Assembly: GCA_015069615.1 (NCBI GenBank) | Contig: SVIF01000006.1 | Span: 1-64,000, forward strand | Length of the DNA: 64,000 bases | DNA from: Clostridiales bacterium | GTDB lineage: Bacteria > Bacillota > Clostridia > Christensenellales > Borkfalkiaceae | Direction: 5' to 3' | Shown here: one piece after another, positions 30,373-40,206 of the stretch | Layout: every line of letters starts with the position of its first letter | How positions within the stretch are numbered: position 1 is the first letter of the stretch | Program-made: the position numbers and the translations under genes | The notes under the pieces: model-generated | The model's database searches: none | Told to the model about the DNA's origin: nothing | The model's input: only the letters and a program-made list of their open reading frames with translations

Positions 30373-30416
30373 ATGCATAAATGCAAAAATATGCAGTAAA
30401 TATGCATAAATATATG
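30373..30416 (+). promoter_or_regulatory. Candidate ArgR/AhrC operator region upstream of argCJBDF
   Basis: Overlapping half-sites ATGCATAAATGCAAAAATATGCAGTAAATATGCATAAATATATGG just upstream of a TATAAT. Confidence 0.5.
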
Positions 30417-30478
30417 GTATAATTTATAATTATTAAAAAAATATTCAAAAAAAGGAGGTTTTTGTGCATAAAATTACT

Positions 30479-30507
30479 TGCCAAACAAAGAAAAAAAAGG
30501 TATAATA
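30479..30507 (+). promoter_or_regulatory. Promoter proximal to argC
   Basis: TTGCCA, 17-nt spacer, TATAAT. Confidence 0.6.
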
Positions 30508-30553
30508 GAATGGTAGAAAAATAGGGGGTATGTTTTACCCCGAAAGGATATTC

Positions 30554-31480
30554 ATGAAAACGGTTTTTATTGACGGAAAGGCTGGAACAACGGGATTGAG
30601 AATTGAAGAACGTCTTTTCAATAGAAAGGACGTAACAATTGTTTCTTTGCCCGAAGAATTTAGAAAAGATGCTGGAAAGAGAAAAGAAATTATTAACGAT
30701 TCGGATATCGTTTTCTTATGTTTGCCAGACGCGGCCGCTATTGATGCGGTAGCCATGGTGGAAAATCCGAACGTAACGATAATTGACGCCTCTACTGCCC
30801 ACCGCACGAAGGATGACTGGGCATACGGTTTCCCTGAACTTTCTTCCGCCTTCCGTGAAAAGGTAGTTTCATCTAAGCGTATTGCTGTGCCCGGTTGCCA
30901 TGCAAGCGGTTTTATTGCGCTTGTTTACCCCTTAATTGAAAATGGGATTTTGGATAAAAGCACGCTTTTAACCGCGCATTCTATCACCGGTTATAGCGGT
31001 GGGGGTAAGGGAATGATTGCAGAATATGCAGATGCCAACCGAAGCTCGCTTTTAAACGCACCACGTCAGTACGGAATTTCGCAAGCCCATAAGCACTTAC
31101 CCGAAATGGTAAAAATGACTTGTTTGGAAAACGCCCCTGCGTTTATGCCTATCGTTGCAGATTTTTATTCGGGCATGGAAGTTACCGTTCCGTTATTTGC
31201 TAACCAAATCAAGGGTGGCATGGCGGCAATTAAAGAAGTATATCGCAATAAATACCAAGGTCCTATCGTAACTTTTAAAGAAAATGCTGATGAAGGCGGA
31301 TTCCTTTCCGCGGGTGCGCTGTCGGGTAAGGACAGTATGGAAATTCAAGTCCATGGCAATGAAGAACGTATTTTACTAGTTGCCAGGTACGATAATCTTG
31401 GAAAAGGTGCTTCGGGCGCGGCTGTGGAATGTTTAAACTATAAGTTAGGGTGCTTACCTACCGAAACCTTGGTTTTATAA
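30554..31480 (+). CDS. argC: N-acetyl-gamma-glutamyl-phosphate reductase (short, type 2 form)
   Basis: VFIDGKAGTTGLRIEERL; VPGCHASGFIALVYPLI; first gene of argCJBDF. Confidence 0.92.
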   Translation: MKTVFIDGKAGTTGLRIEERLFNRKDVTIVSLPEEFRKDAGKRKEIINDSDIVFLCLPDAAAIDAVAMVENPNVTIIDASTAHRTKDDWAYGFPELSSAFREKVVSSKRIAVPGCHASGFIALVYPLIENGILDKSTLLTAHSITGYSGGGKGMIAEYADANRSSLLNAPRQYGISQAHKHLPEMVKMTCLENAPAFMPIVADFYSGMEVTVPLFANQIKGGMAAIKEVYRNKYQGPIVTFKENADEGGFLSAGALSGKDSMEIQVHGNEERILLVARYDNLGKGASGAAVECLNYKLGCLPTETLVL

Positions 31481-31493
31481 TGGAGAAAACAGT

Positions 31494-32705
31494 ATGAAGA
31501 TGATTGATGGCGGCATTTGTGCCGCAAAAGGATTTACCGCAAGCGGTGTGCATGCGGGGATTCGTAAAAATAGAACGAAAAAAGATTTATCCTTAATTTA
31601 TTCGGAGGTTTCTGCATCTGCAGCGGCAGTTTATACAACAAACTTAGTAAAGGGTGCGCCCCTTTTGGTTACCAAGGAAAACTTAGCAGGCGGCAAAGCG
31701 CGCGCGATAATTTGCAATAGTGGTAACGCAAACACTTGCAATGCGAATGGTGTAGAAATTGCCCGCGAAACTTGCGCCCTTTTAGCAAAGGAATTAAACG
31801 TTTCGGAAAAAGAAATCGTGGTTGCTTCTACGGGTGTAATCGGTCAACCTTTGGATATTACCCCTATTAAAAATGCCATTCCCGAGTTGGTAAAAGAGTT
31901 GGGAAATCACAGTGATGCGGCTGCGGAAGGTATTATGACTACCGATACGGTAAAAAAGGAAGTTGCCCTTTCCTTTACCGTAGGTGGAAAAGAATGTAAA
32001 ATCGGCGGTATCGCCAAAGGTTCGGGTATGATTCATCCTAACATGGCAACGATGCTTGTATTTATTACTACGGACTGCAATATTTCCACCGCAATGCTAC
32101 AAAAAGCACTTTCAACGGATATTGAAAACACCTTTAATATGGTGAGTGTGGACGGAGATACTTCCACCAACGATATGGTTACCGTTTTGGCTAACGGTCT
32201 TGCTGGAAACGCTGAAATTACCGAAGAAGGGGAAGACTTCGCTGCATTTATGCAAGCCTTAAACACCGTAACTGTGTATCTTTGCAAAAAGATTGCAGGG
32301 GATGGGGAAGGTGCTTCTAAAATGCTGGAATGTGAAGTTTTCGGTGCAAGAGATGAAAAAACTGCAAAAATCACCGCAAAAAGCGTAATTTGCTCCTCTC
32401 TTGTTAAAGCTGCTATGTTTGGTTCGGATGCAAACTGGGGTAGAGTGCTTTGCGCAATCGGTTACAGTGGTGCAGACGTTGACGTGAAGAAGATTGACGT
32501 TTCTTTCCGTTCCAACAAGGGGGAAGTTCCCGTATGTCGCAACGGAGCGGGCATTGATTTTTCAGAAGAAATCGCAAAAGAAATTTTATTGGAAAATGAA
32601 ATCATAATTTCGGTAAACTTAAACAGCGGAAACGCAAAAAGTGTTGCATGGGGTTGCGATTTAACCTACGAATACGTAAAAATTAACGGCGATTATCGCA
32701 CATAA
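31494..32705 (+). CDS. argJ: Glutamate N-acetyltransferase/amino-acid acetyltransferase
   Basis: ICNSGNANTCNANG; KGSGMIHPNMATMLVFITTD autoprocessing site; SDANWGRVLCAIGYSG. Confidence 0.96.
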   Translation: MKMIDGGICAAKGFTASGVHAGIRKNRTKKDLSLIYSEVSASAAAVYTTNLVKGAPLLVTKENLAGGKARAIICNSGNANTCNANGVEIARETCALLAKELNVSEKEIVVASTGVIGQPLDITPIKNAIPELVKELGNHSDAAAEGIMTTDTVKKEVALSFTVGGKECKIGGIAKGSGMIHPNMATMLVFITTDCNISTAMLQKALSTDIENTFNMVSVDGDTSTNDMVTVLANGLAGNAEITEEGEDFAAFMQALNTVTVYLCKKIAGDGEGASKMLECEVFGARDEKTAKITAKSVICSSLVKAAMFGSDANWGRVLCAIGYSGADVDVKKIDVSFRSNKGEVPVCRNGAGIDFSEEIAKEILLENEIIISVNLNSGNAKSVAWGCDLTYEYVKINGDYRT

Positions 32706-32715
32706 GGAGAACGTA

Positions 32716-33600
32716 ATGGATTTACATCTTACCAACGCAGGGCGTGCGGAAGTCTTAACCCAAGCCCTTCCGTATATTCAAAAATATTACGGCAAAGTAG
32801 TCGTTATTAAATATGGCGGCAATGCCATGGTTAACGAAACGCTAAAACAACAGGTGATGGAAGATATCGTTCTTTTGCACCTTGTTGGCATTAAAATCGT
32901 TTTGGTGCATGGCGGCGGTCCCGAAATCACCGAAACCTTACAAAAAGTAGGAAAAACCACCGAATTTGTTGGCGGACTACGCGTTACAGATAAGGAAACG
33001 GTAGACGTGGTACAAATGGTGCTTGCTGGTAAAATTAACAAAAGTTTAGTGAATCTTTTGGGCTTGAACGGTGGGAAAGCGGTTGGTCTTTCGGGATTAG
33101 ACGGGCGCATGATTCGTGCAAAAATGAAGGATGAACGCTTGGGCTATGTTGGCGACGTGGTGGATGTGGACGTTTCCCCCATACAAGACCTTTTGGAAAA
33201 AGATTATATCCCCGTTGTTTCCACGTTAGGTTGTGATGACGAAGGGAACGTGTATAACATTAATGCGGATACCGCTGCAGCATTTATTGCGGGCAAAATG
33301 AAAGCTTCCCGTTTAATTATGATGACGGATATTGAAGGTATTTTGCGCGATAGAAACGATCCTAAATCTTTAATTCCTTTGATTGATTTAAAGGAGGCGG
33401 ACGAACTGTTTAAGGACGGCGTTATTTCGGGTGGAATGATCCCCAAAGTAGATTGCTGCATCACCGCAATTCACAAAGGCGTAAGAAAGGTTATCATTTT
33501 GGACGGTCGCGTTCCTCACGCCTTGCTGATTGAAACCATGACGGACGAAGGTGCGGGTACCATGGTTGTTAAGGAGAAAAAAGATGGAAATGACTTCTAA
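32716..33600 (+). CDS. argB: Acetylglutamate kinase
   Basis: VVIKYGGNAMVNE; IVLVHGGGPEI; NINADTAAAFIAG. Confidence 0.96.
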   Translation: MDLHLTNAGRAEVLTQALPYIQKYYGKVVVIKYGGNAMVNETLKQQVMEDIVLLHLVGIKIVLVHGGGPEITETLQKVGKTTEFVGGLRVTDKETVDVVQMVLAGKINKSLVNLLGLNGGKAVGLSGLDGRMIRAKMKDERLGYVGDVVDVDVSPIQDLLEKDYIPVVSTLGCDDEGNVYNINADTAAAFIAGKMKASRLIMMTDIEGILRDRNDPKSLIPLIDLKEADELFKDGVISGGMIPKVDCCITAIHKGVRKVIILDGRVPHALLIETMTDEGAGTMVVKEKKDGNDF

Positions 33601-34762
33601 GTTTCGTCATGAAGCTTTTCTTGCCGATACCTACAATCGTTTTCCTGTGCAAATCGTAAGGGGAAAGGGTTCCCTTCTATATGATGAAAAGGGGAAAGAA
33701 TATATTGACTTCAACTCCGGAATTGCCGTAAACACGTTTGGTATGTGTGATGATGAATGGATTGCTGCCGTTACAGCACAAATGCAAAAATTTCAACATA
33801 CTTCAAACTTGTTTTATAACAATCCAGCAGCTGAACTAGCAGAAAAACTATGTATGCGTACGGGCGCAAAGCGGGTGTTCTTCTCCAATTCAGGTGCTGA
33901 AGCTAATGAATGTGCGCTAAAAATTGCAAAGAAATACGCCCTATATAAAAAGGGCGAAGGCAATCACACCATCATTTCCATGCAAAGTAGTTTCCATGGT
34001 AGAACTATGGCAACCTTGGCGGCAACCGGGCAAGAAGCGTTGCATGATGATTTCTTACCTTTGCCCGAACGTTATATTTACGTTCGCCCCAACGATACTA
34101 TGGGTTTAAACAAAGCCATGAACGAAAACGGCGTTGCTGCGGTTATCGTTGAAATTGTACAAGGGGAAGGAGGTGTGAAACCCTTAGAGCAAGCGTACTT
34201 AAAAAGCATTGAATCCTTTTGTAGACAAAAAAGCGCAGTGTTTATTATTGACGAAGTACAAACGGGAAACGGAAGAACGGGTTCGTTATTTGCTTACGAG
34301 CAGTATGGTTTAAAGCCCGACGTGGTAACCACGGCAAAAGGCTTAGGCGGGGGGCTTCCCATCGGCGCTACCTTATTATTTAATAAGGTGGAAGACGTGT
34401 TAACCCCCGGATCGCACGGTTCAACTTTTGGTGGCAACCCCTTGGCTTGCGCTGGTGCGCTTTCTATTTTAAACCGCATTGATGACGATCTTTTGGCAGA
34501 CGTTCGCAAAAAATCCAAATATTTAATTGATAAATTCAAGGATGCGGAAGGGGTTAACTTTGTAACCGGGCTTGGGCTTATGCTTGGTATTGATACTAAA
34601 CTTCCTGTTGCGGATATTTTAGATAATTGTATTTCTTTGGGTGTTTTGCCCATTCGTGCAAAAGAAAAAATTCGTATTTTACCCCCCCTAAATATTCCTT
34701 TTGACCTATTAGAAAAGGGGACGGATTTATTACTAAAAGCAATTCGTGGAGAACGTGCATGA
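33584..34762 (+). CDS. argD: Acetylornithine aminotransferase
   Basis: [58 protein letters not shown]. Confidence 0.95.
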   Translation: MEMTSKFRHEAFLADTYNRFPVQIVRGKGSLLYDEKGKEYIDFNSGIAVNTFGMCDDEWIAAVTAQMQKFQHTSNLFYNNPAAELAEKLCMRTGAKRVFFSNSGAEANECALKIAKKYALYKKGEGNHTIISMQSSFHGRTMATLAATGQEALHDDFLPLPERYIYVRPNDTMGLNKAMNENGVAAVIVEIVQGEGGVKPLEQAYLKSIESFCRQKSAVFIIDEVQTGNGRTGSLFAYEQYGLKPDVVTTAKGLGGGLPIGATLLFNKVEDVLTPGSHGSTFGGNPLACAGALSILNRIDDDLLADVRKKSKYLIDKFKDAEGVNFVTGLGLMLGIDTKLPVADILDNCISLGVLPIRAKEKIRILPPLNIPFDLLEKGTDLLLKAIRGERA

Positions 34763-35754
34763 AAAATTTAAGTTTTTTGAAAGGTAAAGATTTTTTAAAA
34801 TTATTAGATCTAACCCCCACACAAATTGAAAAGTTAATTTTCTTGGCGGCGGATTTTAAAAAGAAGAAAAAGGCGGGCAAGCGCCATGAATATTTCAAAG
34901 GAAAGAATATTGCCTTAATTTTTGAAAAGACCAGTACGCGCACCCGTTGTAGCTTTGAAGTAGCCGCACGCGATTTAGGCATGGGCGTTACTTACTTGGA
35001 TTCGCAAGGATCGCAAATCGGTAAAAAGGAAAGTATTGCGGATACCGCCCGCGTTTTGTCGGGGATTTATGATGGCATTGAATACCGCGGGTTTGGTCAA
35101 AACTTGGTGGAAGAACTGGCTACTTACGCTTCAGTTCCCGTTTGGAACGGTTTGACGAACGAATTCCACCCCACACAAATTCTTGCCGATTTCTTAACGA
35201 TTCATGAACGTTTTGGTAAGATAAAAGGAATTAAGCTTGTTTACATGGGTGATGCGCGTTATAATATGGGCAATTCGCTTATGGTTGGTGCAGCAAAAAT
35301 GGGTATGGATTTTGTTGCATGCGCACCTAAAAAATATCAGCCCGCAGAAGACCTTGTAAAAACTTGCAAAGAAATTGCCGCACAAACGGGTGGATCTATT
35401 ACTTTAGAAGCGGATCCCATGGTTGCGGTAAAAGACGCCAATGTAATTTATACGGACGTATGGGTTTCTATGGGTGAACCGGTATCTGTTTGGGAAGAAC
35501 GCATTAGTGAACTTTCCCCCTATCAAGTAAACAAAGCCTTAATGGATGCGGCGGCTGAAAACGTTGTATTTATGCACTGCTTACCTGCTTTCCACGATAT
35601 GAAAACTACCGTAGGGAAGGAAATGGGTGAAAAATTTAATAGAACGGAAATGGAAGTAACGGACGAAGTGTTTGAAAGTGAAAAGTCCATTGTGTTTCAA
35701 GAGGCAGAAAACCGTATGCATACCATTAAAGCGGTTATGGCAGCAACTTTATAA
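34759..35754 (+). CDS. argF: Ornithine carbamoyltransferase
   Basis: [45 protein letters not shown]. Confidence 0.96.
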   Translation: MKNLSFLKGKDFLKLLDLTPTQIEKLIFLAADFKKKKKAGKRHEYFKGKNIALIFEKTSTRTRCSFEVAARDLGMGVTYLDSQGSQIGKKESIADTARVLSGIYDGIEYRGFGQNLVEELATYASVPVWNGLTNEFHPTQILADFLTIHERFGKIKGIKLVYMGDARYNMGNSLMVGAAKMGMDFVACAPKKYQPAEDLVKTCKEIAAQTGGSITLEADPMVAVKDANVIYTDVWVSMGEPVSVWEERISELSPYQVNKALMDAAAENVVFMHCLPAFHDMKTTVGKEMGEKFNRTEMEVTDEVFESEKSIVFQEAENRMHTIKAVMAATL

Positions 35755-35783
35755 TAATGAAATTTTTCTATAGTTTGGATTAT

Positions 35784-35823
35784 AAAAATTTTCGGTGGAA
35801 TAAAATATTCCACCGATTTTTTT
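35784..35823 (+). terminator. Terminator after argF
   Basis: TCGGTGGAATAaaaTATTCCACCGAtttttt. Confidence 0.9.
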
Positions 35824-35881
35824 ATAAGGTATTGATAATTTGTGCGATATGTGATATGATATTGATATAGGAGTGTTGCTT

Positions 35882-38149
35882 ATGCGATTTATGCTTAAAA
35901 AAATCATATTGCTTTCGGTTCTTTTATTTACCGTTTTTTTGCTTTCCGCTTGTTCTTTACCACAAATTCAAATTCCGGGTAGTTCGGAAGAAGTGGAAGG
36001 ACCTTTTACGGTAAAAGTGTATTGCTACGTGCAAGACCCCGAAACGGGAGATTATGAAGAAGCGCTTGTTGGTTCCTACTCGGTGGAGAAGGGTGGCTCG
36101 TATACGGCAATGCCTACGCCACCGCAGTATCACGTATATAACCCTGAAAATAGTACGGCAACCGTTGATAATATCTCCAAGGATGAAAATTTAAAGTTAT
36201 ATTACGACTGCGAAACCTGCACGGTAACTTTTAGCTCGGGTGGGGGAGTTCTTGTTTCAGGAAGTGAAACCTTGGTAATTAGAAAAGGTCAAACACCTAC
36301 GCCGCCCGAATATAGGCGTGAAGGTTTTGACTTGGTTGGGTATGATGATGTGGTTCGCCCCGTATATCAAGATACGCAGTTTACCGCATGTTGGGAAGCA
36401 AAGGCTTTCAGTTTAACCCTGCACGTTCCGCAAGGTGCAATGATTATAGATTCTGCGTACGTAAAATCTACTGTGGCGGGCGGATGGGAGTATCGCAGGC
36501 AAATTACTGCGGAAAGCGAATTTGTTCTTCCTACGCCTTATTACGACGGGGGAACCTTCCGTGGATGGAAATATAACCTGTCCGATAATGATACCGTTAC
36601 TTCCGTTTCTCGTGGAACAACGCAGTCTATCACCCTTTATGCTGACTTTGGGGAAAACGTATATATGATGACGTTTGTGGGGGATGAGATTCCTCCAATT
36701 TCCCCTTACGTTTTGCCGGCGGGAAATCCTATTTCCGCCCCGAAAATTCCCCCAGAAAGCCAAAGAGTTGGTTACGGCTTAAATTGGTATACAAACGCCG
36801 ATTGTACCAATTTATACGACTTTACAATCATGCCCAACGGTGGGGCAACGGTGTACGGAAAATGGGAAATTGATACTGGTACGGGTTTTGTCGGATGGGA
36901 TGTGGAAAATGAAGAAATTGATTCGTTTGAGGAGTTAAAAATGTTTTTAGAATACGTAGTATTCTATAACGTGTTAACACCCATCACGATTCCTTGTAAT
37001 TTTGCCACCTATTCTACGATTGAATCTTATATACAATCGGCATATAATCAGTTGCCTTTCCGCCAAGGCGGTGCTATTTCGTATAGCGTGCAAGGCAAAA
37101 CGAATGATTTTTCTTTGTCCGTTGCAGCAACGGAAAGTACGTGGCAAACGGATGCAAGTAAATCCACGCCCAAAAACCAAACGGTAATTTATGATTACGT
37201 TGGTTATGAAACGCAAGGCAGAAGTGCTACGTTTAACGATTTTTATATTGATTCCATTCCCGTTTCGGTTAGGGTGGAAACTTCAAACCAACTTTCATAC
37301 GTGGTAGAGCGCGGTGCTAAGCCCTTATGTGTAGTGGGTTCAAAAGCGGAAACGGTGTATCTTGCAGCTCGTAACGTGTTAAGGCAGATAATTTCCGATT
37401 TGTATACCGATTATGAAAAAGTTGAAGCTATTTACGATTATTTAGTTTTAAACGTGCAGTATGATTCTGCGCAGATAGAATCACAGCTTCCGTTTGATTG
37501 GACGTATTACGACGCCTACTATTTAGAAGGGGTATTTCTAAACCAAAAAGCAGTATGTGATGGGATTTCCAAAGCTTTTGCGCTTTTATGTGGGATTGAA
37601 GGGATTCCTTGCGTGCAGGTTACAGGGGCAAAATATGAAAATGGGGTAAGCGTTCCGGGTAGTGGGCATGCTTGGTGCAAGGTGAAGATTAATAACCAAT
37701 GGTATGTGGTAGATCCCACGTTTGGCAATTTGCAGATAACAGGCCGCAACAAATCCGTAATGGACCACGAAATGTTTTTGACGAACGATAATTCAAAAAC
37801 CGAAGTTGGTTATCTTGCCGATAATTTTACCGAAATTGCATGTAACGTAAATTACGGCTATTTTGATAAAAAGGAAGTGGTTGTGGATGGGGTTACCATT
37901 GATTTTGTGATTGACACGGTGCAAGAATTATCCTATATGCTGGAATATTGTGTTCAAGAAGAAGAAAATCTTCTCGGGTTTTCCATTGACTTTATATATC
38001 AAATTTCCGATCCGCAATATAGAAATAGTTTTAATTTGGCATATAATGCCGCTGTAAACGCTTTACGTGCACGGGGAGCAGTGTATAATTATACTATTTC
38101 GCATCTAAACACCGGCTTTGGAGAGGTTGTAAAATTGATTTTTTCCTAA
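35882..38149 (+). CDS. Lipoprotein with repeat-like extracellular region and transglutaminase-like domain
   Basis: Lipobox LLSAC; InlB-like repeats (REGFDLVGY..., GGTFRGWKY); catalytic-like CDGISKAFALLCGIEGIPCVQVTG...GHAWCKVKINNQWYVVDPTFG. Confidence 0.85.
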   Translation: MRFMLKKIILLSVLLFTVFLLSACSLPQIQIPGSSEEVEGPFTVKVYCYVQDPETGDYEEALVGSYSVEKGGSYTAMPTPPQYHVYNPENSTATVDNISKDENLKLYYDCETCTVTFSSGGGVLVSGSETLVIRKGQTPTPPEYRREGFDLVGYDDVVRPVYQDTQFTACWEAKAFSLTLHVPQGAMIIDSAYVKSTVAGGWEYRRQITAESEFVLPTPYYDGGTFRGWKYNLSDNDTVTSVSRGTTQSITLYADFGENVYMMTFVGDEIPPISPYVLPAGNPISAPKIPPESQRVGYGLNWYTNADCTNLYDFTIMPNGGATVYGKWEIDTGTGFVGWDVENEEIDSFEELKMFLEYVVFYNVLTPITIPCNFATYSTIESYIQSAYNQLPFRQGGAISYSVQGKTNDFSLSVAATESTWQTDASKSTPKNQTVIYDYVGYETQGRSATFNDFYIDSIPVSVRVETSNQLSYVVERGAKPLCVVGSKAETVYLAARNVLRQIISDLYTDYEKVEAIYDYLVLNVQYDSAQIESQLPFDWTYYDAYYLEGVFLNQKAVCDGISKAFALLCGIEGIPCVQVTGAKYENGVSVPGSGHAWCKVKINNQWYVVDPTFGNLQITGRNKSVMDHEMFLTNDNSKTEVGYLADNFTEIACNVNYGYFDKKEVVVDGVTIDFVIDTVQELSYMLEYCVQEEENLLGFSIDFIYQISDPQYRNSFNLAYNAAVNALRARGAVYNYTISHLNTGFGEVVKLIFS

Positions 38150-38167
38150 TAGTTTTTTAAACTAAGG

Positions 38168-38205
38168 AGGATAGCCGTGTGTGGCGTTGCCGCACGCGGC
38201 TATAT
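38168..38205 (+). terminator. Terminator after transglutaminase lipoprotein gene
   Basis: ATAGCCGtGTGtGGCgttGCCgCACgCGGCTATattta, with two G-U pairs. Confidence 0.75.
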
Positions 38206-38219
38206 TTATATGTGGAAAA

Positions 38220-38690
38220 TTATACAGTGTAATAATGGATTAGCACACGATAAATTGCCATATCCGTAAGAGCATCCTCAATCGCAGCCTGTTGGTTTAC
38301 AAACGCCACGCGAAGGCTTTGGAACCGGTGGGTGTATTTCTTTGCAACCTTCTTTTGCGCTCTCCGTTTTTCTTGAAGGTTTAGCGTGTTATCCATCACA
38401 ATGTTGGTCTTCCCCGTGGGGGCGTAGGTTAGGACATTCGCTTTTCAACAGTTCCATCAGTATAAATGGTTATTTTATTTTCATTAGTGTTCTTTATATC
38501 GTTTACTTCTTCTTCAGAAAGAAGTTCCACCGCCGCTTGGGGTAATTCCGTGAAAGCGGCGTTTTTGTGCTATACATATCGTGGGCAATTTCATGAATAG
38601 CCGCGCGTTTGATGGGCGTTTGAGGAAGGTATAAAATTATGTGATTTGCCCCTTTGCCTCTAGTTTTAATTTCTTTGTCATATATACTCT
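38220..38690 (-). pseudogene. Frameshifted remnant containing an HExxH-like segment
   Basis: Reverse strand reads in shifting frames: MTKKLKLEAKGQI...|NHIILYLPQTPIKRAAIHEIAHDMYSTK...|AVELLSEEEVNDIKNTNENKITIYTDGTVEKRMS|TYAPTGKTNIVMDNTLNLQEKRRAQKKVAKKYTHRFQSLRVAFVNQQAAIEDALTDMAIYRVLIHYYTV*. Confidence 0.6.
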
Positions 38691-38763
38691 AGCATCTAAA
38701 GGGAAAACTTCTAAGTTAATAGATAAAGAATACTAAATCTAACAAGTATGTTAGGCAGTATAA

Positions 38764-38804
38764 AACAATTTGAACAAAATCAAACTGAACAATTTGAATA
38801 AAAT
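38764..38804. repeat. Short direct repeat, AACAATTTGAAYAAAAT x2, 24-bp period
   Basis: Copies at 38764-38780 and 38788-38804. Confidence 0.6.
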
Positions 38805-39268
38805 TTTAAACTTCATAATATTTAATCAGTAGTGATGCTATTGTGGGTGGAATAATTGCGGGGTATCTTGCTTTCATGCGGTTGTTATGCTACTTTTTAA
38901 TTACAATCGTGCTACCTATGGTTGCGTTTTTTGAAGATGTTAAAGTAACAGTTATTGTTTGCGGTGGTAATAACGTTTTTAGTTTTACGTAGAATCCAAG
39001 CCATCACAAATATAAATTTTAAGCAAAAGTGTGTTGATAGACGTGTGCCCTATCTTGTATAATGCATGTATTTTCTTTTGTACAACAAAACCGGAATACG
39101 GTATTAGTTGTTGCGATAGGGCAATTTGGGTGAACGGTCAAAAACTCAATAATTACTATAAATCATTATACATTTGTTCATATGCGTAAATGGGTATTTG
39201 TTTTTATTTGGAGTAGGGAAGGGGTTGTACATGCCTGTTAAAACAATAAAAAATCAGCCTAAATAGTG

Positions 39269-39363
39269 TATTATGCGTAACATAGTACTAGGCAAAGGGC
39301 AAAAATTCACAATTCACACTGTGTATTTTGGCAAAATTAGTAGTACTATGTTACACATTATAC
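39269..39363. repeat. ~95-bp element with 23-bp imperfect terminal inverted repeats
   Basis: GTATTATGCGTAACATAGTACTA (39269-39291) versus reverse complement of 39341-39363, GTATAATGTGTAACATAGTACTA: 2 mismatches. Confidence 0.65.
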
Positions 39364-39580
39364 TTTTTACAAATAGGTTTATGCTCCTTATTTTGCTTGC
39401 TTTTCTTTAAGATTGTATCTATTATTTAAAATTTTAATATAAATTCTAAACAATCTACGTAGTATGCCCACTTTTTTGTCGGCAAAAATAAAAATATTAT
39501 GCATTTTGCTTTTCAAAACTTGATTTTTATGATATAATCATATCATAAATGGAAATTTGTTAAAAATTGAGGGCATACGG

Positions 39581-40204
39581 TTGTTAAATCAAAGTGTTAA
39601 AAATTCGAATACTTCCCGTTTTTTAGTAATCGGTCTAATTTTTTCACTTTTATCCATCCTTGTTATTTTGCTAATTTCCTTATTTTGTTATTTTGGTAAA
39701 GTTTCGGGTAATTCTATCCCCGGTGGGGAATTAGGGCCTTCGTATTTTCGTATTTACGTGTATGGTGCCATTCCGAACGAAGGGTTTCATGTGGCAAAAT
39801 TTAATTCTACGAAAGTTTCGGATTTAGCAACTGCCGCTGGCGCGGATTTCGTAAATGATTATTATTTATATGCGGGGCTAACCGCTGAAAAAACCTTTAA
39901 AAGTTTTGAAGCAACACGGCTAAATGGGGAAAACTGTGCTGTTTTCTATTTTCCTCCGACAAATGCGTTAAATTCTTTTTCTTTAAACGCAGTTACCGAA
40001 GACCAGCTTTTATATTTAGGTTTGAATGAGTTGTCGGTGCAAAGAATTTTAGAGTATCGCACTGAAAACGGCAATTTTACGGCAAAGCAACAACTGTTAG
40101 AAAAGCAAATTTTAACAGAGACACAATATAGGCTTGTGTATGCAAATTTGTACTGCGTTCCAGTTGGTTATGAAAGCTTATTTGTTTCAAATGGGGGATT
40201 ATAA
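39581..40204 (+). CDS. comEA: ComEA-like helix-hairpin-helix DNA-binding membrane protein
   Basis: N-terminal TM, SLBB-like middle, C-terminal HhH EDQLLYLGLNELSVQRILEYRTENGNFTAKQQLLEKQILTETQYRLV; TTG start inferred from an upstream RBS. Confidence 0.7.
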   Translation: MLNQSVKNSNTSRFLVIGLIFSLLSILVILLISLFCYFGKVSGNSIPGGELGPSYFRIYVYGAIPNEGFHVAKFNSTKVSDLATAAGADFVNDYYLYAGLTAEKTFKSFEATRLNGENCAVFYFPPTNALNSFSLNAVTEDQLLYLGLNELSVQRILEYRTENGNFTAKQQLLEKQILTETQYRLVYANLYCVPVGYESLFVSNGGL

Positions 40205-40206
40205 CC

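Noticed and set aside
38342-38545. + strand ORF of 67 aa in the relic zone
   Set aside because: Antisense to the decayed reverse-strand gene; no RBS or recognisable domain.
38764-38804. CRISPR-like repeat
   Set aside because: Only two 17-bp copies with a 7-bp gap; not a CRISPR array. No cas genes in the window.
38826-38992. Open frame ...DAIVGGIIAGYLAFMRLLCYFLITIVLPMVAFFEDVKVTVIVCGGNNVFSFT*
   Set aside because: No convincing start codon or RBS and no recognised family; most likely part of the relic zone.
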